A stretch of DNA of 64,000 nucleotides from contig JAGVHG010000140.1 of NCBI GenBank assembly GCA_020056715.1, forward strand, positions 1 to 64,000, in the 5' to 3' direction. The position numbers and the translations under genes were made by a program. Of the stretch, positions 8,895 to 20,657 are shown in pieces. Below the pieces are notes generated by a model, which saw only the letters and a program-made list of their open reading frames with translations, was not told the origin of the DNA and did not search any database. Position 1 is the first letter of the stretch, and each line of letters begins with the position of its first letter. Source of the DNA: Phycisphaerae bacterium. Its GTDB lineage: Bacteria; Planctomycetota; Phycisphaerae; UBA1845.

Positions 8895-9557
8895 ATGCAA
8901 CCGACCGTACATGTAAGCGCGGTAGCCGATCCGGCGATGCGCGTGATGCGCGTCCGGCAGAACGTCGCTCCCGCCGCCATTGGTGCTGCCTTCCTCCTCT
9001 TTTTCGGCTTCTTCCAATTAACTGAACCGACGGGCACTGATCTCTTCAGCCGTGCCAACTGGGTTTTCTATTACACGCTTCGACTCGGCGGACTGGCGAT
9101 GGCCGCCGTCGCCGCTTGGTCACTGCTGGGTCAGTCCATCACCCTCGCCGTCGACGCCGTGGTGACCGTGGCGATCGGCGCACTGCTCATCCTTACGGGA
9201 CTGGGTATGGCTGTGGACGGTGGAGCCATGGTCCAGACGATCATCAACGTGGTCTGTGGCGGTATGTTCATCTCCTCCGGTGTCCGCAATTGGCGAGATT
9301 ACCGGTTTATCAGCGCGACCAAAACGTCGAACGATCCCGCAATACCAACACGCGACCTTAACGCTTTCGATCGACGCCCTCACGCCTCGCCGGACGTTCG
9401 TCGAAAGCCTCCTTCTCCCTCTGCAAGAGAGGGTCGGGATGATAGTCGGGTGCAACGAAAATCGACCACGCCGATCGCGCCTCCGCCGGAGGGGTTCTTA
9501 GCCTCGCTGGCGAAAAAACCGCCGCCGCCGACTGACGACGAAGGACCGAGTACGTGA
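8895..9557 (+). CDS. small membrane protein of unknown function, coupled to the adenylyltransferase gene
   Basis: I do not recognise a family. The 220 residues have three or four hydrophobic segments (about 26-42, 55-80, 84-105, 112-130) and then a polar, proline-rich cytoplasmic-looking tail of about 85 residues. Part of that tail (SPSAREGRDDSRV) is encoded by a palindromic repeat of the same kind found in recJ. The stop codon overlaps the GTG of the next gene (GTGA), so translation of the two is coupled. A role in sulfur-carrier activation alongside the next gene is conceivable but unsupported. Confidence 0.6.
   Translation: MQPTVHVSAVADPAMRVMRVRQNVAPAAIGAAFLLFFGFFQLTEPTGTDLFSRANWVFYYTLRLGGLAMAAVAAWSLLGQSITLAVDAVVTVAIGALLILTGLGMAVDGGAMVQTIINVVCGGMFISSGVRNWRDYRFISATKTSNDPAIPTRDLNAFDRRPHASPDVRRKPPSPSAREGRDDSRVQRKSTTPIAPPPEGFLASLAKKPPPPTDDEGPST
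9411..9452. repeat. palindromic repeat within the coding tail of the 8895 gene
   Basis: CTCCCTCTGCAAGAGAGGG followed by a TCGGGATGATAGTCGGGTG flank. It resembles the C-rich/G-rich units at 751, 1703 and 32855 but is more degraded. It is read in frame. Confidence 0.45.
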
Positions 9558-10624
9558 GTCGCACCGAGGGTGATCTACCGATCCTCGACCCCGCTCTGGC
9601 GCGTTACTCACGGCAGATTCTGTACGAAAAAATCGGGGTGGAAGGGCAGCAGCGCCTCTCCGCCGCCCGTGTTGTGCTCTTCGGATGCGGCGCCCTCGGC
9701 ACGGTCCTTGCCAATACGCTCGTTCGTGCGGGCGTGGGGACTATGCGAATTTGCGATCGCGACTTCATCGAACGCGATAACCTCCAACGCCAGGTGCTCT
9801 TCGACGAGAACGACATCGCCGCCGGTCTCCCCAAGGCGGAGGCCGCCGCCGCGAAGCTCCGCCGCATCAACTCCGCCGTGACCATCGAGCCGTTCGTCAT
9901 CGACGTCAACCCCACCAACATCGAACGCCTCGCCGACGGCGCCGAACTTTTGCTCGACGGCACCGACAACTTCGAGACCCGGTTTCTCATCAACGATCTC
10001 GCGGTCAAGACGCGGCGACCGTGGATTTACGGCGCGGTCATCGGCGCTACCGGCCTGTGCATGACCATCATCCCCCACGACACTCCCTGTATTCGTTGCG
10101 TGTTCGAGGACGCTCCTCCGCCGGAGATGAATCCCACCTGCGACACGGCGGGCGTACTCGGATCAGCCGTAAACCTAGTTGCCAGTCTCCAGGCGATCGA
10201 AGCCATTAAACTGCTCCTTGGACGAGAGGATGAAATCAACCGACATCTCGTACACATCGACGCTTGGTCGGGCCGGTTGGTGAATATGAAGGTGCAGTCG
10301 GCCTACGACACGGGTAATTGCCCGTGCTGCAAGCGTGGCGAGTTTCAATATCTTGAGGGGAAGTTCGCCGGCACTACGACGACCCTCTGTGGCCGCGACG
10401 CCGTTCAGGTCATTCCCGGCGGCGCGACCCAGATCGACTTCGCCGTCATCGCCAAGAAGCTCCAACCCATCGCCGCCCGCCTCGTATCCCACAACCGCTT
10501 CATGCTCAAGGCCGCCGTGGACGGTTACGAATTGACTCTTTTCCCCGACGGCCGCGCCATCATCAAAGGCACCCACGACCCCGACAAGGCTCGAACGCTG
10601 TACGCCAAGTATTTCGGGGCCTAG
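9554..10624 (+). CDS. ThiF/MoeB/HesA-family adenylyltransferase (E1-like)
   Basis: These enzymes adenylate the C-terminal glycine of a small sulfur-carrier protein in molybdopterin, thiamine or related pathways. Visible features are the nucleotide-binding loop GCGALGTVLANTLVRAG, the Asp-Arg segment DRDFIERDNLQRQ, LDGTDNFETRFLIND, a zinc site made of CIRC and CPCC, and the Cys of CDTAGVLG. After about residue 270 there is an extra C-terminal domain (KRGEFQYLEGK to the end). It is not a rhodanese and looks like the ubiquitin-like or DUF tail seen in some planctomycete ThiF proteins. The start is the GTG that overlaps the previous stop. MoeB or ThiF cannot be told apart here, so no symbol is given. 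Confidence 0.85.
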   Translation: MSRTEGDLPILDPALARYSRQILYEKIGVEGQQRLSAARVVLFGCGALGTVLANTLVRAGVGTMRICDRDFIERDNLQRQVLFDENDIAAGLPKAEAAAAKLRRINSAVTIEPFVIDVNPTNIERLADGAELLLDGTDNFETRFLINDLAVKTRRPWIYGAVIGATGLCMTIIPHDTPCIRCVFEDAPPPEMNPTCDTAGVLGSAVNLVASLQAIEAIKLLLGREDEINRHLVHIDAWSGRLVNMKVQSAYDTGNCPCCKRGEFQYLEGKFAGTTTTLCGRDAVQVIPGGATQIDFAVIAKKLQPIAARLVSHNRFMLKAAVDGYELTLFPDGRAIIKGTHDPDKARTLYAKYFGA

Positions 10625-11075
10625 TCCGTAGGGTCCGCTCCGCGGACCACCTTGGGTGCCCCCAGTAGTAGACATCCTCCGGACCCGACATCCGATTTCG
10701 ACTTATCCATTCGACAATCGCCAATCGACAATTCCCCGCCCCACTGCCTTCGCCCTTCCGTATTCAGCATTCACCATCCCGCGTGATCGCTCGATCACGC
10801 GGTCTCCACCGATCACCCCTCAAGTTATATGGGTGTTGATGAAAGCCGCGCTCGCTCTGCGCGCAGTTGTCGGGGATCGGGATTGGGGAATTGGGTTTCG
10901 GTGTTGCGACGTTTCTGCGTTTCCCTACGTCACTTCGCGCCTTTTTCATAGGTGCCACGATGTGACACTCGAAAAAAACTGTACTCGCAGAACGAACCCA
11001 TTTGAAACCGGTACATGAAAAAGGGAAGTACAAATGTCAATGCGAAAAACGCTACTGGTCGCAGCTCGAATTGTG
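10625..11075. other. 451-base gap without a credible gene
   Basis: It holds a GGTCCGCTCCGCGGACC palindrome just after the adenylyltransferase gene, an AT-richer stretch of ATTC/CAATCG-type short repeats (about 10700-10780, like those at 63790-63865), and CGCGTGATCGCTCGATCACGCG at about 10780-10802, another inverted repeat. No coding frame in it looks like protein. Confidence 0.5.
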
Positions 11076-12933
<1,858 letters not shown>

Positions 12934-13082
12934 TCAGTATCGGCCAGAGGTCGAAGATACCTCTACCGAACGACGGGCACGGACTGTAGTGGGATCGCCA
13001 CCGGCGTCAACGATAGGGCGAGCGGTTCGGTTCGCGCTTGGAAGGACCAGCGCGGCAAGTGATCCCACGAATACTACAACGG

Positions 13083-15536
13083 CTACCTCACCGTGATCGG
13101 GTGATTGACGCCGTCAAACGAGACCGTGCCCGATACGCCCCTCAACCGTGGGCCGCCGCGCATCGTTCGGGTCTTCCCGCCTGGTTCCACCGCCGGACGG
13201 ACCTGGAACGTCACTGTCCGGGCGGAGTCGTCGAAGAACGGGCCCCACTTGATTTTGCGGTGGACGTTGTCCCATGCCCCGTCGTCACTGATCGTCGTCA
13301 CTACCCAACCTGCGGGGAGTTGAACTTCGAACGCCACCGCCGAAGTGCCGATCGGCGGCTCGACCGTCACAGGGATGTTCCACGTACGTACGGATATTTT
13401 ATGAAGCACAGTGATCGTGGAGGGGACTTCGATCGGAATGATGGAGTCGTCCGCCGCCGCGCCGCCATTGCTTGCCGGGCAGCATCCCGACTCCGGCGCC
13501 GGACAAGAGGTCGGCGACCATTTCTGTTGCCCGTCGTCCCAGCAATAGCACTCGCCGCTCCGCCAGACATAGGCCGCACGAGTCATGCCGGACAGATCGT
13601 CGTTGCAGCCGCGAATCCAGGAGCAGGCGTAGCCGATCACTTCACACAGGGTAACCCGGCCGTCGTCGCACGTTCCCCCGCCGCAACTATCGCAGCCGCC
13701 GACCGGACAGCCGCTACACGCCTCTTGCGGAAGGTCGGCGGGCATCTTCGAGCAGCAATGCTCATTGACGCACTCCTCACCGCAAATAGGTTGATTGTTC
13801 CCGTCGACGGAGACGGAGCCGTAGAAGCACCGTGTGACGGAGTCAGCGGGGATGGGAATAATCTCGTAGCTGACTTCCGGGGGGAAAGGCGCAAAGAGCG
13901 GGCCCCACTTGACCTTGCCGTTCACCGGATCATAAGCCCCTCCGTGGCTGATGTTGTTGGTCACGATCCAACCGGGCGGCGGCAAATCCTCGACGCCGAG
14001 CGCCGTCGTGCTGTTGGGCGGGGTCAACACGATGCGAACCATCTTCGGGTCACCGGGACAGAAAGAAAGATTGGGATCGGACAAGTCGCGGGACGCGGCA
14101 CACGCGGCGGACACACATTCTCCGTGATGGTCGATGGAGACACCGGCTCTGTCCGCTTCGCACTCGTTGCCGTAGGTCACCCCGTCGCAGCCGCAGACGG
14201 GATCCCAGAGCGTGATGCAGGCGTCGGGGATCGGCGCGCACATCCCTTGGTTGTCGACGATGTCGCACGTGCCGATGGGGAACTTGCAGAACTTCCCTTG
14301 CGGGCACGCAATGCCTGCGATACCGCCACAGACTTCAGAACACTCGCCTCGATAAGCGATGGTCACGCCGACTCGGTCGGCCTCACATTCGTTGCCATAA
14401 GTAACTCCATCGCAGCCGCAGACTGGGTCCCACACGTCGGGGCAGCCCGTGGGAATCGAGGCACATACGCCCATGAAGTCGCAGCAGCACGCCCCGTCGG
14501 GCAGCTTGCAGAAAAAGCCATCGGGACAGGGCAGGCCGCCGATGCCCCCGCAGATCGCGTTGCCGATGACCGGCTGGCCCAACACGTGCAGTATCGTGTC
14601 GTCACACGCCCCAGGGTTCATCCCATGCATGGACGCGAAGATATCAATCACCGGGAATTGCCCGCCGCCCATGACGAACCCGCTATCGAAATGGGTCGGC
14701 CCCGTATTGCTGAGCCAAAGCTCGAGGCTCAGTTGATGTTGGACGGCGACTTCGCCGCCCACCCGGTAACGCCCGAATCCGCGGATGGAGATACCGTTGA
14801 TCGGTCCGGTCGACGGGACCTGCCAGTTGAGGTTCACCACGGCGAAGTCGCGGAAAAGGCCGTTGTCGGACAGCGGCACGAGGGCGAAATCCCCGACCAT
14901 CGGTACCGGACCGAAACAAAGGCAATCGCACGGACTGAGCGGGGAGCAGCAACCCATCTCGTAGGTTGCACCCGGGCCCAGCATGTACGGCGTAATCGCG
15001 CTATCCGGAACACGAACGGCGTCAATCGCGACGACGCGATCAAAGCACCACATGCCGTTGATGGAGACGGTGACGTTAATGCGGGACATGTCCCCGATCA
15101 GGACCCAGCCGCTGTCGAAGTGCTCGACGGCGTTGGCGCCGACTTGCAGATCAAGTTCCATGCGCTGTTGCAACAGTGGAATAATGCCTGGGCTGCCGAT
15201 GCTGTACTTGCCCCCGCCAATGATCCTAAGCTGAGGGTCGAAGAAGGGCACCGTTAAATTGACGTCCTGAACGGCGTAGGTCTCAATCCCATCGCTCGGT
15301 CCCGTGTAGACGAGCTTGAACGTGCCGCTGATTGGTTGCTCGTTCAAGATCGGGCACATGCAAGGCGGGAAGCAGCCCTCCTGATAAGTCGCCGCCGGGG
15401 TCATCATGTAGATCGCCCCGCTGCCCGCGCCGAGTGGATCTGCCGCGGAGACCGCAGGGAAGACCAGAGTCCAGAGAGCGACCGATGCGAACGCTGAGAT
15501 AGCGGGACGATTGATTCTTGCGGCTTGAACGACCAT
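13083..15536 (-). CDS. secreted multidomain protein with two Kazal-type domains
   Basis: The 817 residues start at ATG 15536, which has GGAGGT six bases upstream; the longer frame lacks a site. A signal peptide (VVQAARINRPAISAF to AVSAADP) is followed by two repeats of a roughly 150-residue all-beta-looking module (HFDSGWVLIGD and HFDSGFVMGGG). Two Kazal-type cysteine domains come next, each containing WDPVCGCDGVTYGNECEADR. Two copies of another module follow (GWIVTNNISHGGAYDPVNGK and GWVVTTISDDGAWDNVHRK, each ending in SVDGNNQPI or SFDGVNHPI), separated by a Cys-rich segment. Kazal domains inhibit serine proteases in animals; in planctomycete secreted proteins their role is unknown. No dockerin is present. 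Confidence 0.75.
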   Translation of the reverse strand: MVVQAARINRPAISAFASVALWTLVFPAVSAADPLGAGSGAIYMMTPAATYQEGCFPPCMCPILNEQPISGTFKLVYTGPSDGIETYAVQDVNLTVPFFDPQLRIIGGGKYSIGSPGIIPLLQQRMELDLQVGANAVEHFDSGWVLIGDMSRINVTVSINGMWCFDRVVAIDAVRVPDSAITPYMLGPGATYEMGCCSPLSPCDCLCFGPVPMVGDFALVPLSDNGLFRDFAVVNLNWQVPSTGPINGISIRGFGRYRVGGEVAVQHQLSLELWLSNTGPTHFDSGFVMGGGQFPVIDIFASMHGMNPGACDDTILHVLGQPVIGNAICGGIGGLPCPDGFFCKLPDGACCCDFMGVCASIPTGCPDVWDPVCGCDGVTYGNECEADRVGVTIAYRGECSEVCGGIAGIACPQGKFCKFPIGTCDIVDNQGMCAPIPDACITLWDPVCGCDGVTYGNECEADRAGVSIDHHGECVSAACAASRDLSDPNLSFCPGDPKMVRIVLTPPNSTTALGVEDLPPPGWIVTNNISHGGAYDPVNGKVKWGPLFAPFPPEVSYEIIPIPADSVTRCFYGSVSVDGNNQPICGEECVNEHCCSKMPADLPQEACSGCPVGGCDSCGGGTCDDGRVTLCEVIGYACSWIRGCNDDLSGMTRAAYVWRSGECYCWDDGQQKWSPTSCPAPESGCCPASNGGAAADDSIIPIEVPSTITVLHKISVRTWNIPVTVEPPIGTSAVAFEVQLPAGWVVTTISDDGAWDNVHRKIKWGPFFDDSARTVTFQVRPAVEPGGKTRTMRGGPRLRGVSGTVSFDGVNHPITVR

Positions 15537-15683
15537 AGCTTGACCTCCGTAAGCGGACACTCCCATCCCCTCCGGCATGCCAAGAACGATAATTGGCAGG
15601 TTAGCACGGCGACCCGATATTGTCAAGGTGTTTTTACCGAAGGCCCACCTTTTTTAGCGTGTTCCGGGATATACAGCGGGGCT

Positions 15684-15711
15684 TTGCATTGGTGGGGCGG
15701 GCGGATATCAT
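15684..15711 (+). promoter_or_regulatory. candidate promoter of the aldolase gene
   Basis: TTGCAT at 15684-15689, spacer 16, TATCAT at 15706-15711, about 50 bases before the aldolase ATG. GGAGG at about 15749-15753 is the ribosome binding site. Confidence 0.35.
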
Positions 15712-15762
15712 TCGGGGGTCAGGAGCCAACCGAAAGGAACGGAAAATGGAGGACAACCAGCC

Positions 15763-16815
<1,053 letters not shown>

Positions 16816-16893
16816 GATGTCAGTTCAAGCGCTGTCGATAGTATTGTTGCCTGTTCGGGCGTAGAATGAAGCAGCGTTCTGCGGGTGTGAACC

Positions 16894-17364
16894 ATGCCAG
16901 CCAGTGTCTTCATCGAAACCAGCATTCCGAGCGCTTATGTGAGCACGCGGCAGGACGCCAGCAGTGTCCACCGCCGCGAAGCGACCAGGCAATGGTGGAG
17001 CGAGCAACTTCTTCTGTACGAAGCCTGGTCATCCGACGGTGTCGTGTTGGAGCTGGGCAAAGGGGATTGGCCAGGGAAGTCTGAAGCAATCGCCCTCCTT
17101 GGCGGGCTGCCGCGGCTGGCGATTAACGATGAGATCATTGGCGTAGCGCGCCGGTACATCGAGGAACAGTTGGTACCTGACGATGTCAGGGGAGACGCGT
17201 TGCACCTAGCTGCGGCGAGTGTAAATGAGTTCGATTATCTGTTAACTTGGAACATTCGGCACCTTGCCAACCCGAACAAAGTGGATCATCTGACGGCGAT
17301 CAACCGCCGCCTCGGTTTGCTCAGTCCCGTGATTGTGACGCCCGAAATGCTCTGGCTGGAATAA
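16894..17364 (+). CDS. PIN-domain-like protein, probable toxin of a toxin-antitoxin pair
   Basis: PIN domains are Mg-dependent RNases. The 156 residues start VFIETSIPSAYV, where the usual first Asp is replaced by Glu8 as in some VapC-like families. Further acidic residues occur in the expected order, ending in DALHLAAASVNEFDYLLTWN and the IRHLANPNK region typical of PIN proteins. It is followed after five bases by a 62-residue protein that could be the antitoxin. In this order the toxin precedes the antitoxin, the reverse of common vapBC. Confidence 0.75.
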   Translation: MPASVFIETSIPSAYVSTRQDASSVHRREATRQWWSEQLLLYEAWSSDGVVLELGKGDWPGKSEAIALLGGLPRLAINDEIIGVARRYIEEQLVPDDVRGDALHLAAASVNEFDYLLTWNIRHLANPNKVDHLTAINRRLGLLSPVIVTPEMLWLE

Positions 17365-17369
17365 TTCTC

Positions 17370-17558
17370 ATGACCGATAAAAGGAAAAGCTATCCCGATC
17401 CCCTGATCGACGAGGTCCGCGAACGGCGCCGTCAACTGTGGGCAGATTACGGTAACGATCTGGACAAGGTTTACGCAGCTATCCAACGGCTTCAGGCCGA
17501 GCATCCGGAAAAGCTGACTGATCCACGGAAGTCGCGGAAAGCGAATACGAAAAAATAG
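17370..17558 (+). CDS. small charged protein, probable antitoxin partner of the PIN protein
   Basis: The 62 residues read SYPDPLIDEVRERRRQLWAD, then YGNDLDKVYAAIQRLQAEHP, and a Lys-rich tail. They are rich in Arg, Lys, Glu and Asp, and helical. ATG 17370 lies five bases after the PIN stop; the longer open frame would begin inside the PIN gene. Small helical charged proteins of this kind accompany PIN toxins in planctomycetes and cyanobacteria. The DNA-binding part is not obvious. Confidence 0.65.
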   Translation: MTDKRKSYPDPLIDEVRERRRQLWADYGNDLDKVYAAIQRLQAEHPEKLTDPRKSRKANTKK

Positions 17559-17586
17559 AACGGCATGTGGATGGATGGGCCGAATC

Positions 17587-17661
17587 GTCTTCCAACTTCC
17601 CATGGACGACGGCGTCAAGCTGCTCAACACCATTCAGGACGTGTACGCGGATAAGACGATT
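17587..17661 (+). pseudogene. duplicate of the 3' end of the aldolase gene
   Basis: The 75 bases match 16729-16803 of fbaB and read [20 protein letters not shown], then ADKTI, against [20 protein letters not shown], then ADKTI. Four of the differing codons are synonymous (for example CCG/CCC, GAT/GAC twice, CTG/CTC). The fragment has no start of its own and runs out after ADKTI. Confidence 0.85.
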
Positions 17662-17892
17662 GACGATTGCGTAGAATCCGAGCCGTAGGCGCGAGCCTAC
17701 GGACAAGCCCGGCAAAGGGGGTCACCAGGCTCGCGCCTGGTGCTCTGACTCGCCGCTCCGCGATTCCTTGCCGCGATAAATCACCAATGTCACTGGACTT
17801 GCGCCCGCCCGGTGCTCTGACTCCTTCCCGACCGATCACCCGTCGCGTTATTGGGTTGGCGGGACAACAGGATGGGCTGTCCACCGGAATAG

Positions 17893-17922
17893 TTGCCGTT
17901 TGGGGTCAAACCCGCCTATACT
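17893..17922 (+). promoter_or_regulatory. candidate promoter before the 18078 gene
   Basis: TTGCCG at 17893-17898, 18-base spacer, TATACT at 17917-17922. Transcription would cross the palindrome at 17953-17972 and reach the small membrane protein. Confidence 0.35.
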
Positions 17923-18077
17923 GTTCCCGGCCCCACGGGAGCGGAACGCCCTCCACTGCTCAAGAGCAGTGGCACACGAGCCGGACAACGGAGACCTGAC
18001 GTATTAACGCCATCGCCGAACCTCAATCCGACGCTGCTCGACTGGGAAACTCACAGCCCCGGAGATCGCCGCACCCG

Positions 18078-18455
18078 GTGTTCTGGGTGATAGCGGTCGC
18101 GTTGGTGGTGATCGCCACGGCCTTGGTTGTGCGGCGGGATGGGGCGGCGTTCGACGCAACGGCTTTCGGGCAGCTACCGACGACGGCCGGGGCCAGGGGG
18201 GTCTTCGCCTTTTCCGGACAGCTTTCCAAGGGCACGTACGGGGTCTACGTGGTGGACACCGACGCGATGACCATTTGGGTCTACGAATACCTGGCCCAGA
18301 AGGGTTGCATCCGACTAGCCGGGGCCAGGACCTGGCGGTATGATCGGTACTTGGAAAACCATAATGTTTGCGACCTCCCGCCCGATGTGGTGGAGAAAAT
18401 GGTAGAGGAACAGCGGCAGTTTCGGTTACAGTCTATCGAGCAGAAGACGCCGTAG
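18078..18455 (+). CDS. small membrane-anchored protein of unknown function
   Basis: The 125 residues begin with one membrane segment (FWVIAVALVVIATALVV). A soluble domain follows (ATAFGQLPTTAGARGVFAFS, GTYGVYVVDTDAMTIWVYEY, RTWRYDRYLENHNVCDLPPD). I recall similar single-span proteins in planctomycetes but no function. GTG 18078 is the only standard start. The frame stays open to 18003, where ATT follows GGAG by nine bases and would add 25 residues of cytoplasmic leader. It lies 41 bases before the HTH/transmembrane gene and is probably co-transcribed with it. Confidence 0.6.
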   Translation: MFWVIAVALVVIATALVVRRDGAAFDATAFGQLPTTAGARGVFAFSGQLSKGTYGVYVVDTDAMTIWVYEYLAQKGCIRLAGARTWRYDRYLENHNVCDLPPDVVEKMVEEQRQFRLQSIEQKTP

Positions 18456-18496
18456 CGGTCCAACCAGACGCACGCAGAGGAGTCAATCGAAACCCC

Positions 18497-19459
18497 ATGG
18501 CCAAGATGTTTTATTCGGCGAAAGAGGCGTCCGAACGGCTAGGCCGGTCGGAAGACGAGCTAAAGGCTCTCGTCCGTGACGGGAAATTGCGCGAGTTCCG
18601 CGACGCCGGCTCGGTGAACTACAAAGTGTCCGACGTGGACGGTTTGGCGTCGAAGGCTTCAGGCAAGAGCGATAAGCCCGTCAAGGCCTCGGTCGGCGGT
18701 TCGCAGAGCGGCGAGATCGTGCTCGAACCCGTCGAGGACTCCAACGTCGCATTGGCGCCCTCCGCCAGCGACGTGGTGAGCCTGGAGGGTGTGGACGCGG
18801 AGGATACCGCAACCGGTGCGCGAATCACCAAGAAGTCCAAGGAAGGGTCGGCCGTCGCCTCGGTCGGAGTCAATGTGTTCGACGACGACGATCTTGACGA
18901 ACACGTCGATCCGCTCGCCCAGACGGCGGTGACGGATGTGGCCGGGCTGGGCCTGGAAGGGATCGGGAGCGGATCGGGCATTCTCGATCTGACGCGGGAG
19001 AGCGACGATACCTCGCTAGGCGCGGAGCTTCTGGAAGAGATTTACACCGGTGAAGAGGGCGAGGCCGAGAGCGGTGGCGGCGCTGCGGCCGAGATGGGCG
19101 AAGCGACACGGGCGGGTCTTGACGAAGCCCTGCCTGCGGAGGGTGCGGAGGGCGCTGAGGGCGAAGAGCCGGTCGAGGTGGGCGCCAAGACCGCCGTGGC
19201 GGTAAAGCCGCGAGCCGTTGTTACTCAAGTCTTTGAATACGCCCCCGACGTAGTCTCCAGCGGTTTGACGGCGGCGCTGGTCGTTGCGGTGGCGGTGATG
19301 TGGTTCGGTGGGCTGGGCGCTGCGGCTTTGGTTCGCGGCATCACGCCGGCGATCCTTCGGTCGGTGTACGACAATCTGTTGATTTTCGCCGCCGGCTCGC
19401 TGTTGGCGTGCGGGATCGCTTTCGGGGCGACGTATTTTCTTGCCAAGCGATCCAAGTAA
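18497..19459 (+). CDS. excisionase/MerR-like HTH protein with C-terminal membrane segments
   Basis: Residues 4-55 (FYSAKEASERLGRSEDELKA, VNYKVSDVDGLA) match the helix-turn-helix of the excisionase/HTH_17 type. Then comes a long acidic, low-complexity linker of about 190 residues (Glu, Gly, Ala rich), and two hydrophobic segments at the C-terminus (about 258-285 and 295-315). A DNA- or target-binding head tethered to the membrane is an unusual layout. ATG 18497 is chosen over the earlier frame, which overlaps the previous gene by about 90 bases and has no site. Confidence 0.7.
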   Translation: MAKMFYSAKEASERLGRSEDELKALVRDGKLREFRDAGSVNYKVSDVDGLASKASGKSDKPVKASVGGSQSGEIVLEPVEDSNVALAPSASDVVSLEGVDAEDTATGARITKKSKEGSAVASVGVNVFDDDDLDEHVDPLAQTAVTDVAGLGLEGIGSGSGILDLTRESDDTSLGAELLEEIYTGEEGEAESGGGAAAEMGEATRAGLDEALPAEGAEGAEGEEPVEVGAKTAVAVKPRAVVTQVFEYAPDVVSSGLTAALVVAVAVMWFGGLGAAALVRGITPAILRSVYDNLLIFAAGSLLACGIAFGATYFLAKRSK

Positions 19460-19535
19460 AAGCGTTTAGAAAGCGATACAATCCGACCGGCGGATCGGTC
19501 GGTAGGGGATGGTTCACGAGCAAAGGAGGCCTGTG

Positions 19536-20432
19536 ATGCGCGGCGGCGGTTGGATGGTAGGTTTGGTCGGCGGTGTGTGGGTGACGACGTTGGGCGGATG
19601 TGTATCTCTGGACGATCACCTGAGGTTGAAAGCGGCTAATCGGACGGTGACCGCGGAGAAAGAGTCAGTCAGCCAGGAACTCTTCGACGAGCGACACGTC
19701 AATGACATCCTTCGGACGAAGGTCGACTCGCTGGAGGGCGAATTGGCCAGCAAGAGCGAACTGTTGTCGAACCTGCGGGGCGAGAATGATCTACTCAACG
19801 AGTTGCGGTTGAACGCGAAGGGCACCCTGGAGGACATGGCCGGGCGGCAGAAGTTCGGTGACATTACCATGCCGATCCTCCCCGCGCCCCTGGACAGCGC
19901 GTTGAAGCGCTTTGCCGAGGAGCATCCCAGCGAGGTCGTGTACGATCCCGCGCGCGGCACGGTGAAGTGGAAGGGCGATCTACTCTTTCCCTTGGGCAGT
20001 GACGTGGTGAAGGATACGTCGCTTGACTCGCTTCGCGGTTTCGCCGACGTCCTCAAGTCGGCGGCGGCCTCGGACTTCGAGGTCATCATCGTCGGACACA
20101 CCGACAACCGTCCGATTCAACGGCCGGGGACCAAAGACAAGCACCCGACGAATTGGCATCTTTCCTCCCATCGCTCGATTGCGGTTGGGGCCGTTTTGCA
20201 AAAACACGGCTATCGACCAGAGCGGATCGGCGTGATGGGATGCAGCGAGTATCGCCCCGTAGCGGATAATTCGGGCGAAAACGGGCAAAGCCAAAACCGC
20301 CGGGTTGAGATTTATCTGGTACCCACGGGTTCGGTCGTCCAAGTGGCTGCCCCTTCGGCGACGCCGGCGAAGTCGGTCAAACAGCCGACTGCGGCCGAGA
20401 AAGCGACACCCACACGGCCGGCAACACCGTGA
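19536..20432 (+). CDS. OmpA-family lipoprotein (Pal/MotB-like peptidoglycan binding)
   Basis: The 298 residues start at ATG 19536 behind AGGAGG. A lipoprotein signal ends in TLGGC (Cys22), a coiled coil follows (about 40-100, TAEKESVSQELFDERHVND), and then the OmpA C-terminal domain with EVIIVGHTDNRPIQRPG, NWHLSSHRSIAVGAVLQKHG and SQNRRVEIYLVPTG. Such proteins tether the outer membrane to peptidoglycan. A coiled coil plus OmpA domain is frequent in planctomycetes. The tail after residue 270 is Pro/Ala/Thr-rich. Confidence 0.85.
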   Translation: MRGGGWMVGLVGGVWVTTLGGCVSLDDHLRLKAANRTVTAEKESVSQELFDERHVNDILRTKVDSLEGELASKSELLSNLRGENDLLNELRLNAKGTLEDMAGRQKFGDITMPILPAPLDSALKRFAEEHPSEVVYDPARGTVKWKGDLLFPLGSDVVKDTSLDSLRGFADVLKSAAASDFEVIIVGHTDNRPIQRPGTKDKHPTNWHLSSHRSIAVGAVLQKHGYRPERIGVMGCSEYRPVADNSGENGQSQNRRVEIYLVPTGSVVQVAAPSATPAKSVKQPTAAEKATPTRPATP

Positions 20433-20657
20433 AATAGTTTAGGTCCATTGGGGCGACGCGTCTTACGGCGCTTCGAGTCTGGGAATCGGGGACTGCGACA
20501 ACGCGCGGTACCGTGCGGCCTTTTCGGCGTAGCCCTTGCCAGGCTCGGCGGCGTCCCGCGGCTGATTCGGTGCGGCGATCCATCGCGGCACCTGTCGGCT
20601 GAAGCGGCCCGGCCTAATCCCGTTGCGACCCAGTACCGAGCCGTCTATCCTCGTGGC

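Larger units (their letters stand above)
17559..18002. other. gap holding an aldolase 3' fragment, palindromes and a promoter
   Basis: From left to right it contains the aldolase fragment (17587-17661), the palindromes GTAGGCGCGAGCCTAC (17686-17701) and ACCAGGCTCGCGCCTGGT (17722-17740), GGTGCTCTGACT twice (about 17737 and 17810), a candidate promoter, and CCACTGCTCAAGAGCAGTGG at about 17953-17972. Nothing else looks like a gene. Confidence 0.55.

Noticed and set aside
13038-15257. 739-codon open frame on the plus strand
   Set aside because: It is antisense to the Kazal-domain protein, which has a signal peptide, ribosome site and clear domains.
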